From Hymenobacter nitidus (GTDB lineage Bacteria; Bacteroidota; Bacteroidia; Cytophagales; Hymenobacteraceae), in the NCBI RefSeq assembly GCF_020447315.1, contig NZ_JAJADQ010000001.1, positions 558,001 through 622,000 of the forward strand: a DNA stretch of 64,000 nucleotides, in the 5' to 3' direction. The position numbers and the translations under genes were made by a program. How positions within the stretch are numbered: position 1 is the first letter of the stretch; the number at the start of each line of letters is the position of its first letter. The notes below the pieces were generated by a model. That model made no database searches. It saw only the letters and a program-made list of their open reading frames with translations, and was not told the DNA's origin. Shown here piece after piece: positions 1-8,642 of this stretch.

Positions 1-300
1 CGCATTCATCTGTGGAGCAAGCTAGAAGACGACCATATCGTGCTCTACGCCCGCGACAACGGCGTTGGCATCGACCTGGAGCGTTACGGCAGCCAGCTGT
101 TTCAGATGTTCCGCCGCTTCCACGACCATGTTTCCGGCTCGGGCATGGGCCTGTACCTGGTCAACCGCATCGTGCAGAGCTACGGCGGGCGCATCGAGGT
201 GCAGAGCGAAGTAGGCAAGGGCACCACCTTCAGCATCTACATTCCCGTGGGCAGCCACGCGCTGGCGCCGGCACCGCAGGAATCGGTTTTCTCGATTTAA
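1..300 (+). CDS. Sensor histidine kinase, C-terminal ATPase domain (partial)
   Basis: The reading frame is open from the first base and ends at TAA 298-300, so only the last 99 residues are present. They form the end of a HATPase_c domain: the N-box is lost or degenerate, the G1 box is visible as DNGVGI, followed by FQMFRRFHD and the G2 box GSGMGLYLVNRIV, then GGRIEVQSEVGKGTTFSIYIP. This is the ATP-binding half of a two-component sensor kinase that phosphorylates its own histidine and then a response regulator. The input domain, and hence the signal, lies outside the window. The short Ala/Pro-rich tail after the domain is unremarkable. Confidence 0.9.
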   Translation, partial: RIHLWSKLEDDHIVLYARDNGVGIDLERYGSQLFQMFRRFHDHVSGSGMGLYLVNRIVQSYGGRIEVQSEVGKGTTFSIYIPVGSHALAPAPQESVFSI

Positions 301-365
301 TTTGGACAAAGCTGGTAATTCTAGGGCGGGCGGTTGTTTCTTGCCACCTGTACTTATGCACGTCT

Positions 366-1523
366 ATGCCCTTACCGCTCCTTACCTCCAAGCTGCCTGA
401 TGTAGGCACCAGTATTTTCTCCGTCATGTCGCAGCTGGCGGCCGAGTGCGGAGCCATCAATCTGGCCCAGGGCTTCCCCGACTACGACCCGCCCCAGGCT
501 CTGACCGAGGCCCTGGCCCGCCACGCCCGCACCAGCGGCCACCACCAGTACGCGCCCATGCCCGGCCTGCCCCGGCTGCGAGAGGCCATCAGCCGGAAAA
601 CCGCGGCCGTCTACGGCGTAGCGGCCCCCAATCCCGACACGGAAATCACCGTCACCAGCGGGGCCACCGAGGCCCTGTATGCCGTGCTGGCCGCCGTAGT
701 ACGGCCCGGCGACGAGGTGCTGGTGCTGGAGCCGGCCTATGACCTCTACGGCCCGGCCATCCGCCTGCAGGGCGGCATTCCGGTGTACGTGCCCCTACGC
801 GTGCCCGAATTCACCCCCGACTGGGACCAAGTGAAGGCGGTCCTCTCGCCCCGCACCCGCCTGGTGATGATCAACACGCCCCACAACCCCTCGGGGGCGG
901 TGCTCACGGCCCAGGATATGGCCACGCTGGCCGAGCTGCTGGCCGGCAGCTCGGCGTTTCTGCTCAGCGACGAGGTGTACGAGCACATGGTATTCGATGG
1001 GCAGCAGCATCATAGCGCCCTGCAGTTTGCGGCCCTAGCCGAGCGCAGCTTTGTGCTGTCGTCGTTCGGCAAAACCTACCACGCCACGGGCTGGAAAGTG
1101 GGCTACTGCATAGCCCCGGCGGCCCTGACGGCCGAAGTGCGGCGCGTGCACCAGTTCCTGACCTTTGCAGTGAGCACGCCCGCCCAGCACGCCCTGGCCG
1201 ACGTACTGGCCGACCCGGAACAGTACCAGACCCTGCCGGATTTCTACCAGCAGAAGCGCGACCTGTTCGCCGGGCTGCTGCAAAACTCGCGCTTCGATCT
1301 GCTGCCCTCGCCCGGCTCCTATTTTGCCCTGGCGCGCTACCACCGCATTTCGCAGGAAGGCGACCTGGCCTTTGCCCAGCGCCTCACCCGCGAGTGTGGC
1401 GTGGCCGTTATTCCGGTATCGGCCTTCTACCACGACGGGCTCGACCAGGGCCTGATCCGGTTTTGCTTTGCCAAGCGCGCCGAAACCCTGACGCTGGCGG
1501 CGGAGCGTTTGTGCCAAGTCTAG
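366..1523 (+). CDS. Methionine/glutamine-type PLP aminotransferase (YbdL-like)
   Basis: Class I/II pyridoxal-phosphate aminotransferase of 385 residues. The frame is open further upstream but those codons overlap the kinase gene and resemble nothing; ATG 366 gives the family-typical N-terminus (KLPDVGTSIFSVMSQLA). Visible are INLAQGFPDY, the SGATEAL cofactor-phosphate region, NTPHNPSG, SDEVYEHM and the Schiff-base lysine in SSFGKTYHATGWK. This matches the YbdL / glutamine transaminase K branch, which prefers methionine, phenylalanine or glutamine. The next gene is an omega-amidase of the YafV/Nit2 type, which hydrolyses the alpha-ketoglutaramate that glutamine transamination releases. The pair therefore fits keto-acid repair or methionine salvage. 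Family assignment is firm; the substrate is inferred. Confidence 0.85.
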   Translation: MPLPLLTSKLPDVGTSIFSVMSQLAAECGAINLAQGFPDYDPPQALTEALARHARTSGHHQYAPMPGLPRLREAISRKTAAVYGVAAPNPDTEITVTSGATEALYAVLAAVVRPGDEVLVLEPAYDLYGPAIRLQGGIPVYVPLRVPEFTPDWDQVKAVLSPRTRLVMINTPHNPSGAVLTAQDMATLAELLAGSSAFLLSDEVYEHMVFDGQQHHSALQFAALAERSFVLSSFGKTYHATGWKVGYCIAPAALTAEVRRVHQFLTFAVSTPAQHALADVLADPEQYQTLPDFYQQKRDLFAGLLQNSRFDLLPSPGSYFALARYHRISQEGDLAFAQRLTRECGVAVIPVSAFYHDGLDQGLIRFCFAKRAETLTLAAERLCQV

Positions 1524-1684
1524 AGCCGAAGAGGCTTCATCAAACGTAAGTGCCATTGTTGTTTCACCGAGCGGCCGGGCCGGCGTAGGAACTATCGGAA
1601 AACCCTTAGCATTCTTCTGGTAAGAAGTGCTATATTTCTCTGATACAACTCCGCTGCTCTTCCCACTCCCTCAACCTACTGCGC

Positions 1685-2494
1685 GTGTCTGACTTAACTG
1701 TTTCCTTCGTTCAAGCCTCTCTGCAATGGCACGACCCGGCCGCCAACTGGGCCGAACTAGGCCAGCATATCGACGAGATTTCCGTCCGGACCGACCTGAT
1801 TGTGCTGCCGGAGATGTTTACTACCGGCTTCAGCATGGATGCGGCCAGCCTGGCCGAAACCATGGACGGCCCCACCGTGGCCTGGATGAAGCAGCTGGCC
1901 GCCGCCCGCGACGCGGTAGTAACCGGCAGCCTGATTATCCGGGAGCAGGACCAGTATTTCAACCGCCTGCTCTGGGTGCGCCCCGACGGCACGCTCAGCT
2001 ACTACAACAAGCGCCACCTGTTTGGCGTGGCCGGCGAGAAGGACGTGTACACGGCCGGCACCGAGCGTCTGATTGAGGAGTGGCGCGGCTGGCGCATCTG
2101 CCCGCTGGTATGCTACGACCTGCGCTTCCCGGTCTGGAGCCGCAACCCCAGCACGGCCCCCTACGATCTGCTGCTGTACGTGGCCAACTGGCCCGCCTCG
2201 CGCCGCACCGCCTGGATTACCCTGTTGCGGGCCCGCGCCATCGAAAACCTGGCCTACACCATTGGGGTGAACGTGGTGGGCATTGACGGCAACAGTCTGG
2301 CCTACGCCGGCGACTCGGCCCTGCTCGACATGCGGGGCGAGTACTTGGTGGAAGTCGGCAACCACGAAACCAGCATCACGCGCACCCTGCGCCGCGCCGA
2401 CCTGGAAGCCTTCCGGGAGCGGTTCCCGGCCCTGAACGACGCCGACACCTTCTCGCTCGGCGAGCCGGTGTCCGAGCTTTCCCATCAGGGGTAG
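1685..2494 (+). CDS. Omega-amidase, nitrilase superfamily (YafV/Nit2-like)
   Basis: A 269-residue carbon-nitrogen hydrolase starting at GTG 1685. The nitrilase triad is visible: Glu in LIVLPEMFTTGF, Lys in YNKRHLF and Cys in CPLVCYDLRFP, followed by WPASRRTAW. Length and motifs agree with the YafV/Nit2 branch that hydrolyses alpha-ketoglutaramate or alpha-ketosuccinamate to the keto acid plus ammonia. It sits 161 bp downstream of the aminotransferase on the same strand and would make that reversible reaction run forward. It is cytoplasmic, with no signal peptide. A bidirectional hairpin follows at 2526-2556. Confidence 0.87.
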   Translation: MSDLTVSFVQASLQWHDPAANWAELGQHIDEISVRTDLIVLPEMFTTGFSMDAASLAETMDGPTVAWMKQLAAARDAVVTGSLIIREQDQYFNRLLWVRPDGTLSYYNKRHLFGVAGEKDVYTAGTERLIEEWRGWRICPLVCYDLRFPVWSRNPSTAPYDLLLYVANWPASRRTAWITLLRARAIENLAYTIGVNVVGIDGNSLAYAGDSALLDMRGEYLVEVGNHETSITRTLRRADLEAFRERFPALNDADTFSLGEPVSELSHQG

Positions 2495-2525
2495 CCGCCC
2501 AAACCAATCCGCCCATTAGCACAAA

Positions 2526-2556
2526 AAAAGCCCTTGGTACAGTACCAAGGGCTTTT
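2526..2556. terminator. Bidirectional intrinsic terminator
   Basis: Near-perfect hairpin with arms 2526-2540 and 2542-2556 (AAAAGCCCTTGGTAC and its complement). It has A-runs on the left and T-runs on the right, so it can stop transcription of both convergent genes: the omega-amidase and the FG-GAP protein. Confidence 0.85.
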
Positions 2557-2583
2557 CTGTTTACTCCGCGTGTACCTGCTTGC

Positions 2584-4875
2584 TTACTGCACTACCAACC
2601 GCTGCACGCCGGTCTGCCCGTTGGCAGCCTCAGCCCGCACGAGGTAAACCCCGGGTGCCAGACCGCGCAGATCCAGGGTGTGTTGCTGGCTGAGCGTGGC
2701 CGCGGTCCGGACGCGGCGGCCTAGCACGTCCAGCACGGCGAGGCGCGTGGGGCGAGGCGTTTCGATGGTGGCCGTGGTGGTGGCGGGGTTTGGGTATACG
2801 CTCAGGGCCAGAGCCTGCGCGGCGGGCTTGGTGCTCAGTACCACGGCGGCGCGACCCAGGGCCACTACCCCACCGGTTTCAGTACCGATAAACAGCTCCG
2901 GAGCTCCGTCGCCGTTCACGTCGGCGGAGGTGATGGTGTAGAGGTTTTCGATGCGCGAGCCCAGCTCCAGATTCTCGTAGCGGCCCAGCGTGCGGTTATA
3001 CAGCACATCGGTGCGGTCCAGGAACATGGCGGCTTGGTTGCGGAAGTTCGAGTAGAAGTGCAGGCGGCCCAGCTCGTCGATGGTAGCCAGGTCGGGCTGC
3101 CCGTCCCGGTCGAAGTCGGCGACGGTAGCAGCCAGGTTGTTGGGCCGCTCGTTATCGGGGGTGCGGAGGCGGCCAAAGTCGTTGTTGACCAGCGTAAAGG
3201 CCCGGCTCAGCGGCTGGCTGCCGTTGTTGCGGTAGTAGCGCAGGGCCTGCCCCGGAAAGTCGGCGGAGTTGCTGTTGCTGCTCAGCAGCATGTCCACGTA
3301 GCCGTCACCGTCTACGTCGGTAAAGCAGGGGGTGTCATAGGTGCGGGCCGGCACATTTTCGAGCAATACGGGCGAGGCCGTGTTAAAAGCGGCCGGCTGC
3401 GAGGTCGTGGCGGTGTTGAAGATGTAGGCAATGAAGTTGTAGGAGCTGTTGCGCACCCCAAAGGCCGAGTAGGCCAGATCCAGCGCGCCGTCCCGGTTCA
3501 AATCGACCAGCACGGGCCGCAGGGACAGGTACTTCTTGGCCGACAGGTTCAGATAGTCGCTGGTAATGAGCTTGTAGATGGGCACAGTGGCCGTACCCAC
3601 GTTCTGGTAAAACCACAGCGACGCCCGATAAAAACCGTTGGCTGTTACGCGGCCCACGCCCCCGATGAGCATGTCCTTGAGTCCGTCGCCGGTCAGGTCG
3701 CCGAAGGCCGGGGCGGCTTTGTCGCTCACGTCCAGCATGTCTTTCTGCAGGAAGTTATTCTGCCGGAAGGCGAAGTTGGGCACCGCCGTCGAACTGGTAT
3801 TCTCATAGAGCCACACGCTCTGCCGGGTCTCAATGGTGTCGAGGTGGTCGAATACGTTGGGGGTCACTACTAGGTCGGGGCGGCCATCGAAAGTAACGTC
3901 CAGGGAATAGGGCGCGGGAAAATTGGGCACGCGCACCGGCGTGGTCGCCGGAAAATTGCTGCTCACCCCGGCCTGGGTGAAGCGAGCCGTGGCGGCCGTG
4001 CCGGTGTTGATGATGCGAATCAGCTCCGAGCAGTTGTCGCGGGCCGTAAGCAGGTCTTTGTCGCCGTCGCCGTCGAGGTCGATGGGCAGCAGGTTGTTGC
4101 CGCTGGTGTGGTTGGGCTTCAAAAAGGTGCTGCGGCACGTTTCGGAGCCAAACACGAACGACGAGCAGCTCAGGTAGCAGGTTCTCAGGTCGCCCCACTC
4201 GTTGGTAGATTTCTGAAACGCCAGGCCACCGCAGCCCGCCGTGCTGGTATTCACGAAGTAGTGAATGGTGGCGCTGTTGATGTAGTTGAAGGTAGTAATG
4301 TCGAGGCGGCCGTCGCCGTTCACGTCCTCAATGGCCGGCGTGTTGTAGCCCCCGGTATTAATGTTGATCAGGCCCCCGTTGGGGCCCGGGTCGAAGTATT
4401 CCAGTTCGTCGCTGAAGCGCTGAAACGTAGGCCGCCCGCCCGCGCCGGCCACGTTGCGGTACACCCGGATGCTGCCGCTAATGGTGCCCATCGTGAAAAT
4501 ATCGGGGCGGCCGTCGCAGTCGAAGTCGCGCAGCTGCACCCAGTTGGTGAGCTCGGCCGGAAACAGCGACTGGTACTCGGGCGCATACTGCCACAGGCGG
4601 CCGCCGGCGGGGTTGGCTGCATTCAGGAACGTCAGGGAGCGGCGCGTCTGCCGGTCGAAGAGGTAGAGGTCGTTCTGATTGTCGCCGTTCAGGTCGATAC
4701 TCGAGAAATGGGTGGTGTTCAGCCCGCCCGCCCAGGGCATGCGCAGCGTGTCGGGGCCGTGTACTACTTTTGCCACCGACTGGTACTCCAGCCCGAACGG
4801 GGTTTGGGCCGAAACGCCCAGCGGCAGCCCGATCATTACGCCAATAAGTAGCAGGAAAAATACGGGTTGTCGCAT
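2584..4875 (-). CDS. Secreted FG-GAP/VCBS repeat protein with T9SS sorting domain
   Basis: A 763-residue exported protein. The start at 4875 gives a clean signal peptide (MRQPVFFLLLIGVMIGLPLG, then VSAQ); the frame is open 16 codons further up, but that would mask the signal. The body holds at least nine Asp-rich calcium-binding loops of the FG-GAP/VCBS type, e.g. DLNGDNQNDLYLFD, DVNGDGRLDITT, DLDGDGDKDLL, DVDGDGYVDMLLSS and DVNGDGAPELFIG, as expected for a beta-propeller. The last ~75 residues are a type A T9SS domain ([14 protein letters not shown] ... GVYLVRAE ... QRLVVQ), so it should be surface-attached or released. The ligand is unknown. A TACTTTTG element on the minus strand (4902-4909) could be its -7 promoter box. 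It is divergent from murF with 57 bp between the starts. Confidence 0.87.
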   Translation of the reverse strand: MRQPVFFLLLIGVMIGLPLGVSAQTPFGLEYQSVAKVVHGPDTLRMPWAGGLNTTHFSSIDLNGDNQNDLYLFDRQTRRSLTFLNAANPAGGRLWQYAPEYQSLFPAELTNWVQLRDFDCDGRPDIFTMGTISGSIRVYRNVAGAGGRPTFQRFSDELEYFDPGPNGGLININTGGYNTPAIEDVNGDGRLDITTFNYINSATIHYFVNTSTAGCGGLAFQKSTNEWGDLRTCYLSCSSFVFGSETCRSTFLKPNHTSGNNLLPIDLDGDGDKDLLTARDNCSELIRIINTGTAATARFTQAGVSSNFPATTPVRVPNFPAPYSLDVTFDGRPDLVVTPNVFDHLDTIETRQSVWLYENTSSTAVPNFAFRQNNFLQKDMLDVSDKAAPAFGDLTGDGLKDMLIGGVGRVTANGFYRASLWFYQNVGTATVPIYKLITSDYLNLSAKKYLSLRPVLVDLNRDGALDLAYSAFGVRNSSYNFIAYIFNTATTSQPAAFNTASPVLLENVPARTYDTPCFTDVDGDGYVDMLLSSNSNSADFPGQALRYYRNNGSQPLSRAFTLVNNDFGRLRTPDNERPNNLAATVADFDRDGQPDLATIDELGRLHFYSNFRNQAAMFLDRTDVLYNRTLGRYENLELGSRIENLYTITSADVNGDGAPELFIGTETGGVVALGRAAVVLSTKPAAQALALSVYPNPATTTATIETPRPTRLAVLDVLGRRVRTAATLSQQHTLDLRGLAPGVYLVRAEAANGQTGVQRLVVQ

Positions 4876-4932
4876 CGGTTGAACCTGAGTGTAGAACAGA
4901 ACAAAAGTAACGTCAAGGTACACACAAACAGC

Positions 4933-6228
4933 ATGGAAGACATAGCGGTTTTATACGCCCGGTTTCAGCAGTGCACGGCCGTTAGCACCGACTCGCGCCA
5001 GGACCAGGCCGGCACGCTGTTCGTGGCCCTGAACGGCCCTTCGTTCCGGGGCCGCGACTTTGCCGCCCAGGCCCTGGCCAAGGGGGCGCGCTACGCCGTG
5101 GTGGACGACGCGGAGCTGGTTGCCTCGGCCCCGGACCGCTACAGCTACGCCCCCGACCCGCTGCTGGCCTTGCAACAGCTGGCCCACTACCACCGGCGGC
5201 AGCTGGCTATTCCGGTTATCGGCATTACGGGTTCCAACGGCAAAACCACTACCAAGGAGCTGGTCCATGCCGTGCTCAGCCGCCGCTACGCCGTGCAGTA
5301 CACCCGCGGCAACCTCAACAACCACATCGGCGTGCCGCTGACCCTGCTCAGCATCCGGGGCGGGGAGCACGAGCTGGCCATCGTGGAAATGGGGGCCAAC
5401 CACCAGGGTGAAATTGAGCTGCTCAGTCGCCTGGCCGAGCCCACCCACGGGCTTATTACCAACATCGGCAAGGCCCACTTAGAGGGTTTCGGTGGCGTGG
5501 AAGGCATTGCCAAGGGTAAAGGCGAGCTGCTGCAGTTTCTGGCGGCCACCGGCGGCTCGGCCTTCGTGAATACGGCCGATACGCGGCTGCCCGCGCTGGC
5601 CGCTCCGGTAGCCAACCGCATTACCTACCCCGGCCCCACCGACGACTACCCCGCGGAGCTGCTGGCTGCCGCCCCTGACGTGGTGCTGCGCCTGTTCGAC
5701 GGCACGGTGGTAGAAGCCCAGATTACGGGCGGCTACAACTTCCTGAACCTGGCCGCCGCCGCCGCCGTGGGCGCACACTTCGGGGTTCCCACCCCGGATA
5801 TTGCCGCCGCCCTGGCCGGCTACGCGCCCACCAACAACCGCTCCCAGCTGGTGCGCACCGGCCGCAACGAGGTGATTCTGGATGCTTACAATGCTAATCC
5901 GTCGTCGATGGCGGTGGCGCTGGCCAGCTTCGCGGCCCGGCCGGCTACGGCGGAAAAAGTGGTGATTCTGGGCGACATGTTCGAGCTGGGCACCGAGAGT
6001 GAGGCCGAGCACCGCACCCTGGGCGAGCTGCTCACGGCCCAGCAGTTCGGCACCGTGCTGCTCTGCGGCCCTGACATGCGGCACGCCGCCCAGCACCCCG
6101 GCTTTCACCACTTCGCCACCAAGGCCGAAGCGGCCCAGTGGCTGGCAGCCCACCCGCTCACGGGCAAGCAGATCCTGATCAAAGGCTCCCGGGGCATGGG
6201 CCTGGAAACTCTACTGCCGCTGGTGTAA
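4933..6228 (+). CDS. murF: UDP-N-acetylmuramoyl-tripeptide--D-alanyl-D-alanine ligase
   Basis: A 431-residue Mur ligase that adds D-Ala-D-Ala to the UDP-MurNAc-tripeptide, the last cytoplasmic step of peptidoglycan precursor synthesis. Visible are the N-terminal substrate domain with STDSRQDQAGTLFVAL, the P-loop GITGSNGKTTTKE near residue 97, NNHIGVPLTLL, VEMGANHQGEI, and the C-terminal domain with LDAYNANPSSM and ILGDMFELG. Length is normal. ATG 4933 is chosen because the 22 codons above it run into the divergent promoter region. It stands alone here and is not part of a division/cell-wall cluster, a common situation in Bacteroidota. Confidence 0.95.
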   Translation: MEDIAVLYARFQQCTAVSTDSRQDQAGTLFVALNGPSFRGRDFAAQALAKGARYAVVDDAELVASAPDRYSYAPDPLLALQQLAHYHRRQLAIPVIGITGSNGKTTTKELVHAVLSRRYAVQYTRGNLNNHIGVPLTLLSIRGGEHELAIVEMGANHQGEIELLSRLAEPTHGLITNIGKAHLEGFGGVEGIAKGKGELLQFLAATGGSAFVNTADTRLPALAAPVANRITYPGPTDDYPAELLAAAPDVVLRLFDGTVVEAQITGGYNFLNLAAAAAVGAHFGVPTPDIAAALAGYAPTNNRSQLVRTGRNEVILDAYNANPSSMAVALASFAARPATAEKVVILGDMFELGTESEAEHRTLGELLTAQQFGTVLLCGPDMRHAAQHPGFHHFATKAEAAQWLAAHPLTGKQILIKGSRGMGLETLLPLV

Positions 6229-6270
6229 CCGGTTTTTCAGGCGGAAATCAGCTAACACATAACGTATCCA

Positions 6271-6332
6271 AAACCAGAATATCATTCCGAGCATGCGAGG
6301 TTCCTCGCATGCTCGGAATGATATTCTGGTTT
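6271..6332. repeat. Perfect 30-bp inverted repeat with 2-bp centre
   Basis: Bases 6271-6300 and 6303-6332 are exact reverse complements, separated by TT. The inner core reads TCCGAGCATGCGAGG. It lies between convergent murF and rmlC, but a separate ordinary terminator follows at 6345-6382, so transcription stop alone does not explain it. It resembles a REP-like palindrome able to extrude as a cruciform. Confidence 0.9.
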
Positions 6333-6344
6333 CTATAAAAGCGT

Positions 6345-6382
6345 AAAAAGGTCGGTGGAAGCAATTTCCAACGACCTTTTTT
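6345..6382. terminator. Bidirectional intrinsic terminator for murF/rmlC
   Basis: Hairpin AAAAAGGTCG(G)TGGAA / TTCCA(A)CGACCTTTTTT with a GCAA-type loop and A/T runs on both sides. It is placed just before the stop codon of minus-strand rmlC at 6400. Confidence 0.8.
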
Positions 6383-6399
6383 AGATGATTACCGCCAGC

Positions 6400-6945
6400 T
6401 TATTCGAAAGGTGTATCGAAGTCGGCAAACAGGGGGAGCACCCGGTCTTTATCGGACACGAGCGGGGCGTCGATGCCCCAGTCGATGCCCAGCGTGGGGT
6501 CGTTCCAGCGCAGGCCGCCCTCGGAGCCGGGCGCGTAGTAGTCGGTGCACTTGTAGAGAAACAGGGTGTTCTCCTCCAGGGCCATGAAGCCGTGGGCGAA
6601 GCCAGTGGGCACGTAGAGCATATTGCAGCGCCGCGAGTCCAGCTCCACTTTCACGTGCTGCCCGTAGGTGGGCGAGGAGCGGCGCAAATCCACTACCACA
6701 TCGATTACCCGGCCGGTGGCCACGCGCACCAGCTTGGCCTGGCTGTGGGGCGGGCGCTGGAAGTGCAGGCCCCGCAGCACCCCGACTCCCGAGCTGGACT
6801 GGTTATCCTGGACCCAATTGCCAACGGCGCCGGCTTCCTGCATGATCCGGGCGCTGAACGATTCAAAAAAGGCGCCGCGGGGGTCGCCAAATACCCGAGG
6901 CGTAAACTCGATTACGCCGGCCAGAGCGTGGTGCTTAATTTCCAT
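6400..6945 (-). CDS. rfbC: dTDP-4-dehydrorhamnose 3,5-epimerase
   Basis: A 181-residue cupin epimerase (RmlC) that epimerises C3 and C5 of dTDP-4-keto-6-deoxyglucose on the way to dTDP-L-rhamnose for surface polysaccharide. Signature elements are DPRGAFFESF, QDNQSSS, the catalytic His61 in LRGLHFQRPP, VDLRRSSPTYGQ, YVPTGFAHGF and the Tyr in FLYKCTDYY. Length and motif order are standard. rmlA, rmlB and rmlD are not in the window. The minus-strand glycosyltransferase upstream (start 8136, stop 7015) ends 69 bp before this start, so co-transcription is plausible and fits a polysaccharide role. Confidence 0.93.
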   Translation of the reverse strand: MEIKHHALAGVIEFTPRVFGDPRGAFFESFSARIMQEAGAVGNWVQDNQSSSGVGVLRGLHFQRPPHSQAKLVRVATGRVIDVVVDLRRSSPTYGQHVKVELDSRRCNMLYVPTGFAHGFMALEENTLFLYKCTDYYAPGSEGGLRWNDPTLGIDWGIDAPLVSDKDRVLPLFADFDTPFE

Positions 6946-7014
6946 TCAGGGAGAGAGGTTATGAATCCGATGCCACAGGTGTGTTAGGTAGTGGCAAGGT
7001 AGGGAGAATACGGG

Positions 7015-8136
7015 CTAGCGTTTGCCGGGAGCAACGGCTTCTACAATACGCAGGTACTTGTCGAGCACAATCTGCTCGTCGAACTTTTGCTCGGCCAGCT
7101 GCCGGCCGGCCTTGCCCATGGCTTCTAGCTCGGCGGCGCTGAGGCGCTGCACCGCTAGCATTTTTTGGGCTAGATCAGCCGCGTCGCGCACCTGGCAGAG
7201 CAGGCCGTTTACGCCATCGACCACCGTTTCGCGGCAGCCGGGCACGTCCGTTGTCACGATGGGCTTGCCCATGGCGGCGGCTTCGAGCAGGGTTTTGGGC
7301 GTGCCTTCCCGGTACGAGGGCAGCACCACGCAGTCGGCCTGCTGGATGTGCTCGGCCACGTTATCGGAGGTGCCCAGGTACTCAATATTACCCCCCTTGA
7401 GCCACTCTTCAAACACGGCCCGCTTCACCCCGATATTGCCCGACTCATCGACCCCACCCAGCAGCTGCACGCGGGTACCGGGCAGGGCCTCGCGCACGAT
7501 GCGGGCCGCTTCGAAATATTCCTCCACGCCTTTCTCGTAGAGCACCCGCGCTATCATCAGGAAGGTGAACGGCTCGTGGCGCACAAACTCCTTGGCGGGC
7601 CGGAACCGGTTGGTATCGACCCCGGAGCCGGGCAGCAGGTCCGTTATGTCGGGGCGCACCAGACCGTGCTGCAGGAACAGCTGCCGGTCGTCGCCGTTCT
7701 GGAAAAACACCCGCTTGGGAAAGCGGAAGGCAAACCGGTAGAGGCTCAGGGCCACCTTGCTCACCAGGTTCTGCACGATAAACACCGTGCCCAGGCCCGA
7801 CACGTTATTGACGCTCGGAATGCCGGCCAGCTTGGCTGCCAGCGTGCCGTAGATGTTGGGCTTGATGGTGTACTGGAGCACCACGTCGGGCTTTTCGCGC
7901 CGGTAGATGGTATAGAAGCGGCGCGTAAGCTGGGCGTCCTTGATGGGGTTGGTGCCCTTGTTTTCCATCAGAATGGGCACGTAGCGGCACCCCAGCTCGG
8001 TTTCGAGCCGCTCGGAGTAGGCGTCGGGCGGGGCTATGGCCAGCACTTCGTGCCCGGCCGCCTGCAGGGCCTTGACCAGGCTCCGACGAAAATTCCAGAT
8101 ATTCCAGGAGGTATTGATGACAATGGCAACGCGCAT
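7015..8136 (-). CDS. Glycosyltransferase family 4
   Basis: A 373-residue GT-B glycosyltransferase. ATG 8136 begins MRVAIVINTSWNIWNFRRSL, a typical GT4 N-terminus; the open frame above it overlaps the divergent cytochrome gene and is spurious. The N-terminal acceptor domain carries GHEVLAIAPPD. The C-terminal Glycos_transf_1 domain carries FLMIARVLYEKGVEEYFEAA and the nucleotide-sugar EX7E region around EGTPKTLLEAAAMGKPIV. Such enzymes transfer a sugar to lipid-linked or capsular glycans at the inner face of the membrane; donor and acceptor cannot be read from sequence. Its partner rmlC downstream suggests surface polysaccharide synthesis. Confidence 0.87.
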   Translation of the reverse strand: MRVAIVINTSWNIWNFRRSLVKALQAAGHEVLAIAPPDAYSERLETELGCRYVPILMENKGTNPIKDAQLTRRFYTIYRREKPDVVLQYTIKPNIYGTLAAKLAGIPSVNNVSGLGTVFIVQNLVSKVALSLYRFAFRFPKRVFFQNGDDRQLFLQHGLVRPDITDLLPGSGVDTNRFRPAKEFVRHEPFTFLMIARVLYEKGVEEYFEAARIVREALPGTRVQLLGGVDESGNIGVKRAVFEEWLKGGNIEYLGTSDNVAEHIQQADCVVLPSYREGTPKTLLEAAAMGKPIVTTDVPGCRETVVDGVNGLLCQVRDAADLAQKMLAVQRLSAAELEAMGKAGRQLAEQKFDEQIVLDKYLRIVEAVAPGKR

Positions 8137-8226
8137 AGGGCAGACTCGGGATTCGGGGCGCAAAGGTAGCAGGTCGGGTTTCGGTATCGGCAAAAAAGTA
8201 GCTCCCGGGTTGCGTACCTTCGCCCC

Positions 8227-8568
8227 ATGATTCGCTTTGCCCCTTTTCTTCTGCCCGCCGCAGTGCTGCTCAGCCTCGCCAGTGCCTGCAGCTCGGCGCC
8301 TTCCTCCGAACCGGCCGAAGCCCCGGTGGCCGCCGCTCCTGTGGAGCTTCCCGGCAAAGCTCTCTACACCCAGAACTGCGCCGTGTGCCACGGTCCCGAC
8401 GGCAGGAAAGGCCTGAACGGGGCCCACGACCTGACCAAGAGCAACCTGAATGCCACCGGCCGCGTGTATATGGTAACCCAGGGCCTGGGTAACATGCCTT
8501 CCTTTAAAGGTCAGCTGACCGAAGCGCAGATTCAGCAGGTCGTGGACTATTCGCTCACTTTGCAGTAA
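8227..8568 (+). CDS. Cytochrome c class I lipoprotein
   Basis: A 113-residue periplasmic or outer-membrane lipoprotein. The signal peptide ends in the lipobox ASAC with the lipidated Cys21, followed by a Pro/Ala-rich linker. One haem-binding CXXCH (CAVCH, residues 51-55) and a distal Met in LGNMPSFKGQL give a complete mono-haem c fold, ending in the helix EAQIQQVVDYSLTL. It probably carries electrons between respiratory complexes or to a periplasmic enzyme; no partner oxidase is nearby. It is divergent from the glycosyltransferase with 90 bp between starts. TACCTTCG at 8214-8221 resembles the Bacteroidota -7 box. Confidence 0.88.
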   Translation: MIRFAPFLLPAAVLLSLASACSSAPSSEPAEAPVAAAPVELPGKALYTQNCAVCHGPDGRKGLNGAHDLTKSNLNATGRVYMVTQGLGNMPSFKGQLTEAQIQQVVDYSLTLQ

Positions 8569-8642
8569 GCAGTTCTGCTGGCCGGCTTGTGCTGGCTTTG
8601 CGCCGAAGCTGCTTCCCTCCTTCTTTTCCCCTCAGTATCTAT

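Noticed and set aside
12..365. Upstream extension of the aminotransferase frame
   Set aside because: It overlaps the kinase gene in another frame and has no family similarity; the conserved N-terminus begins at 366.
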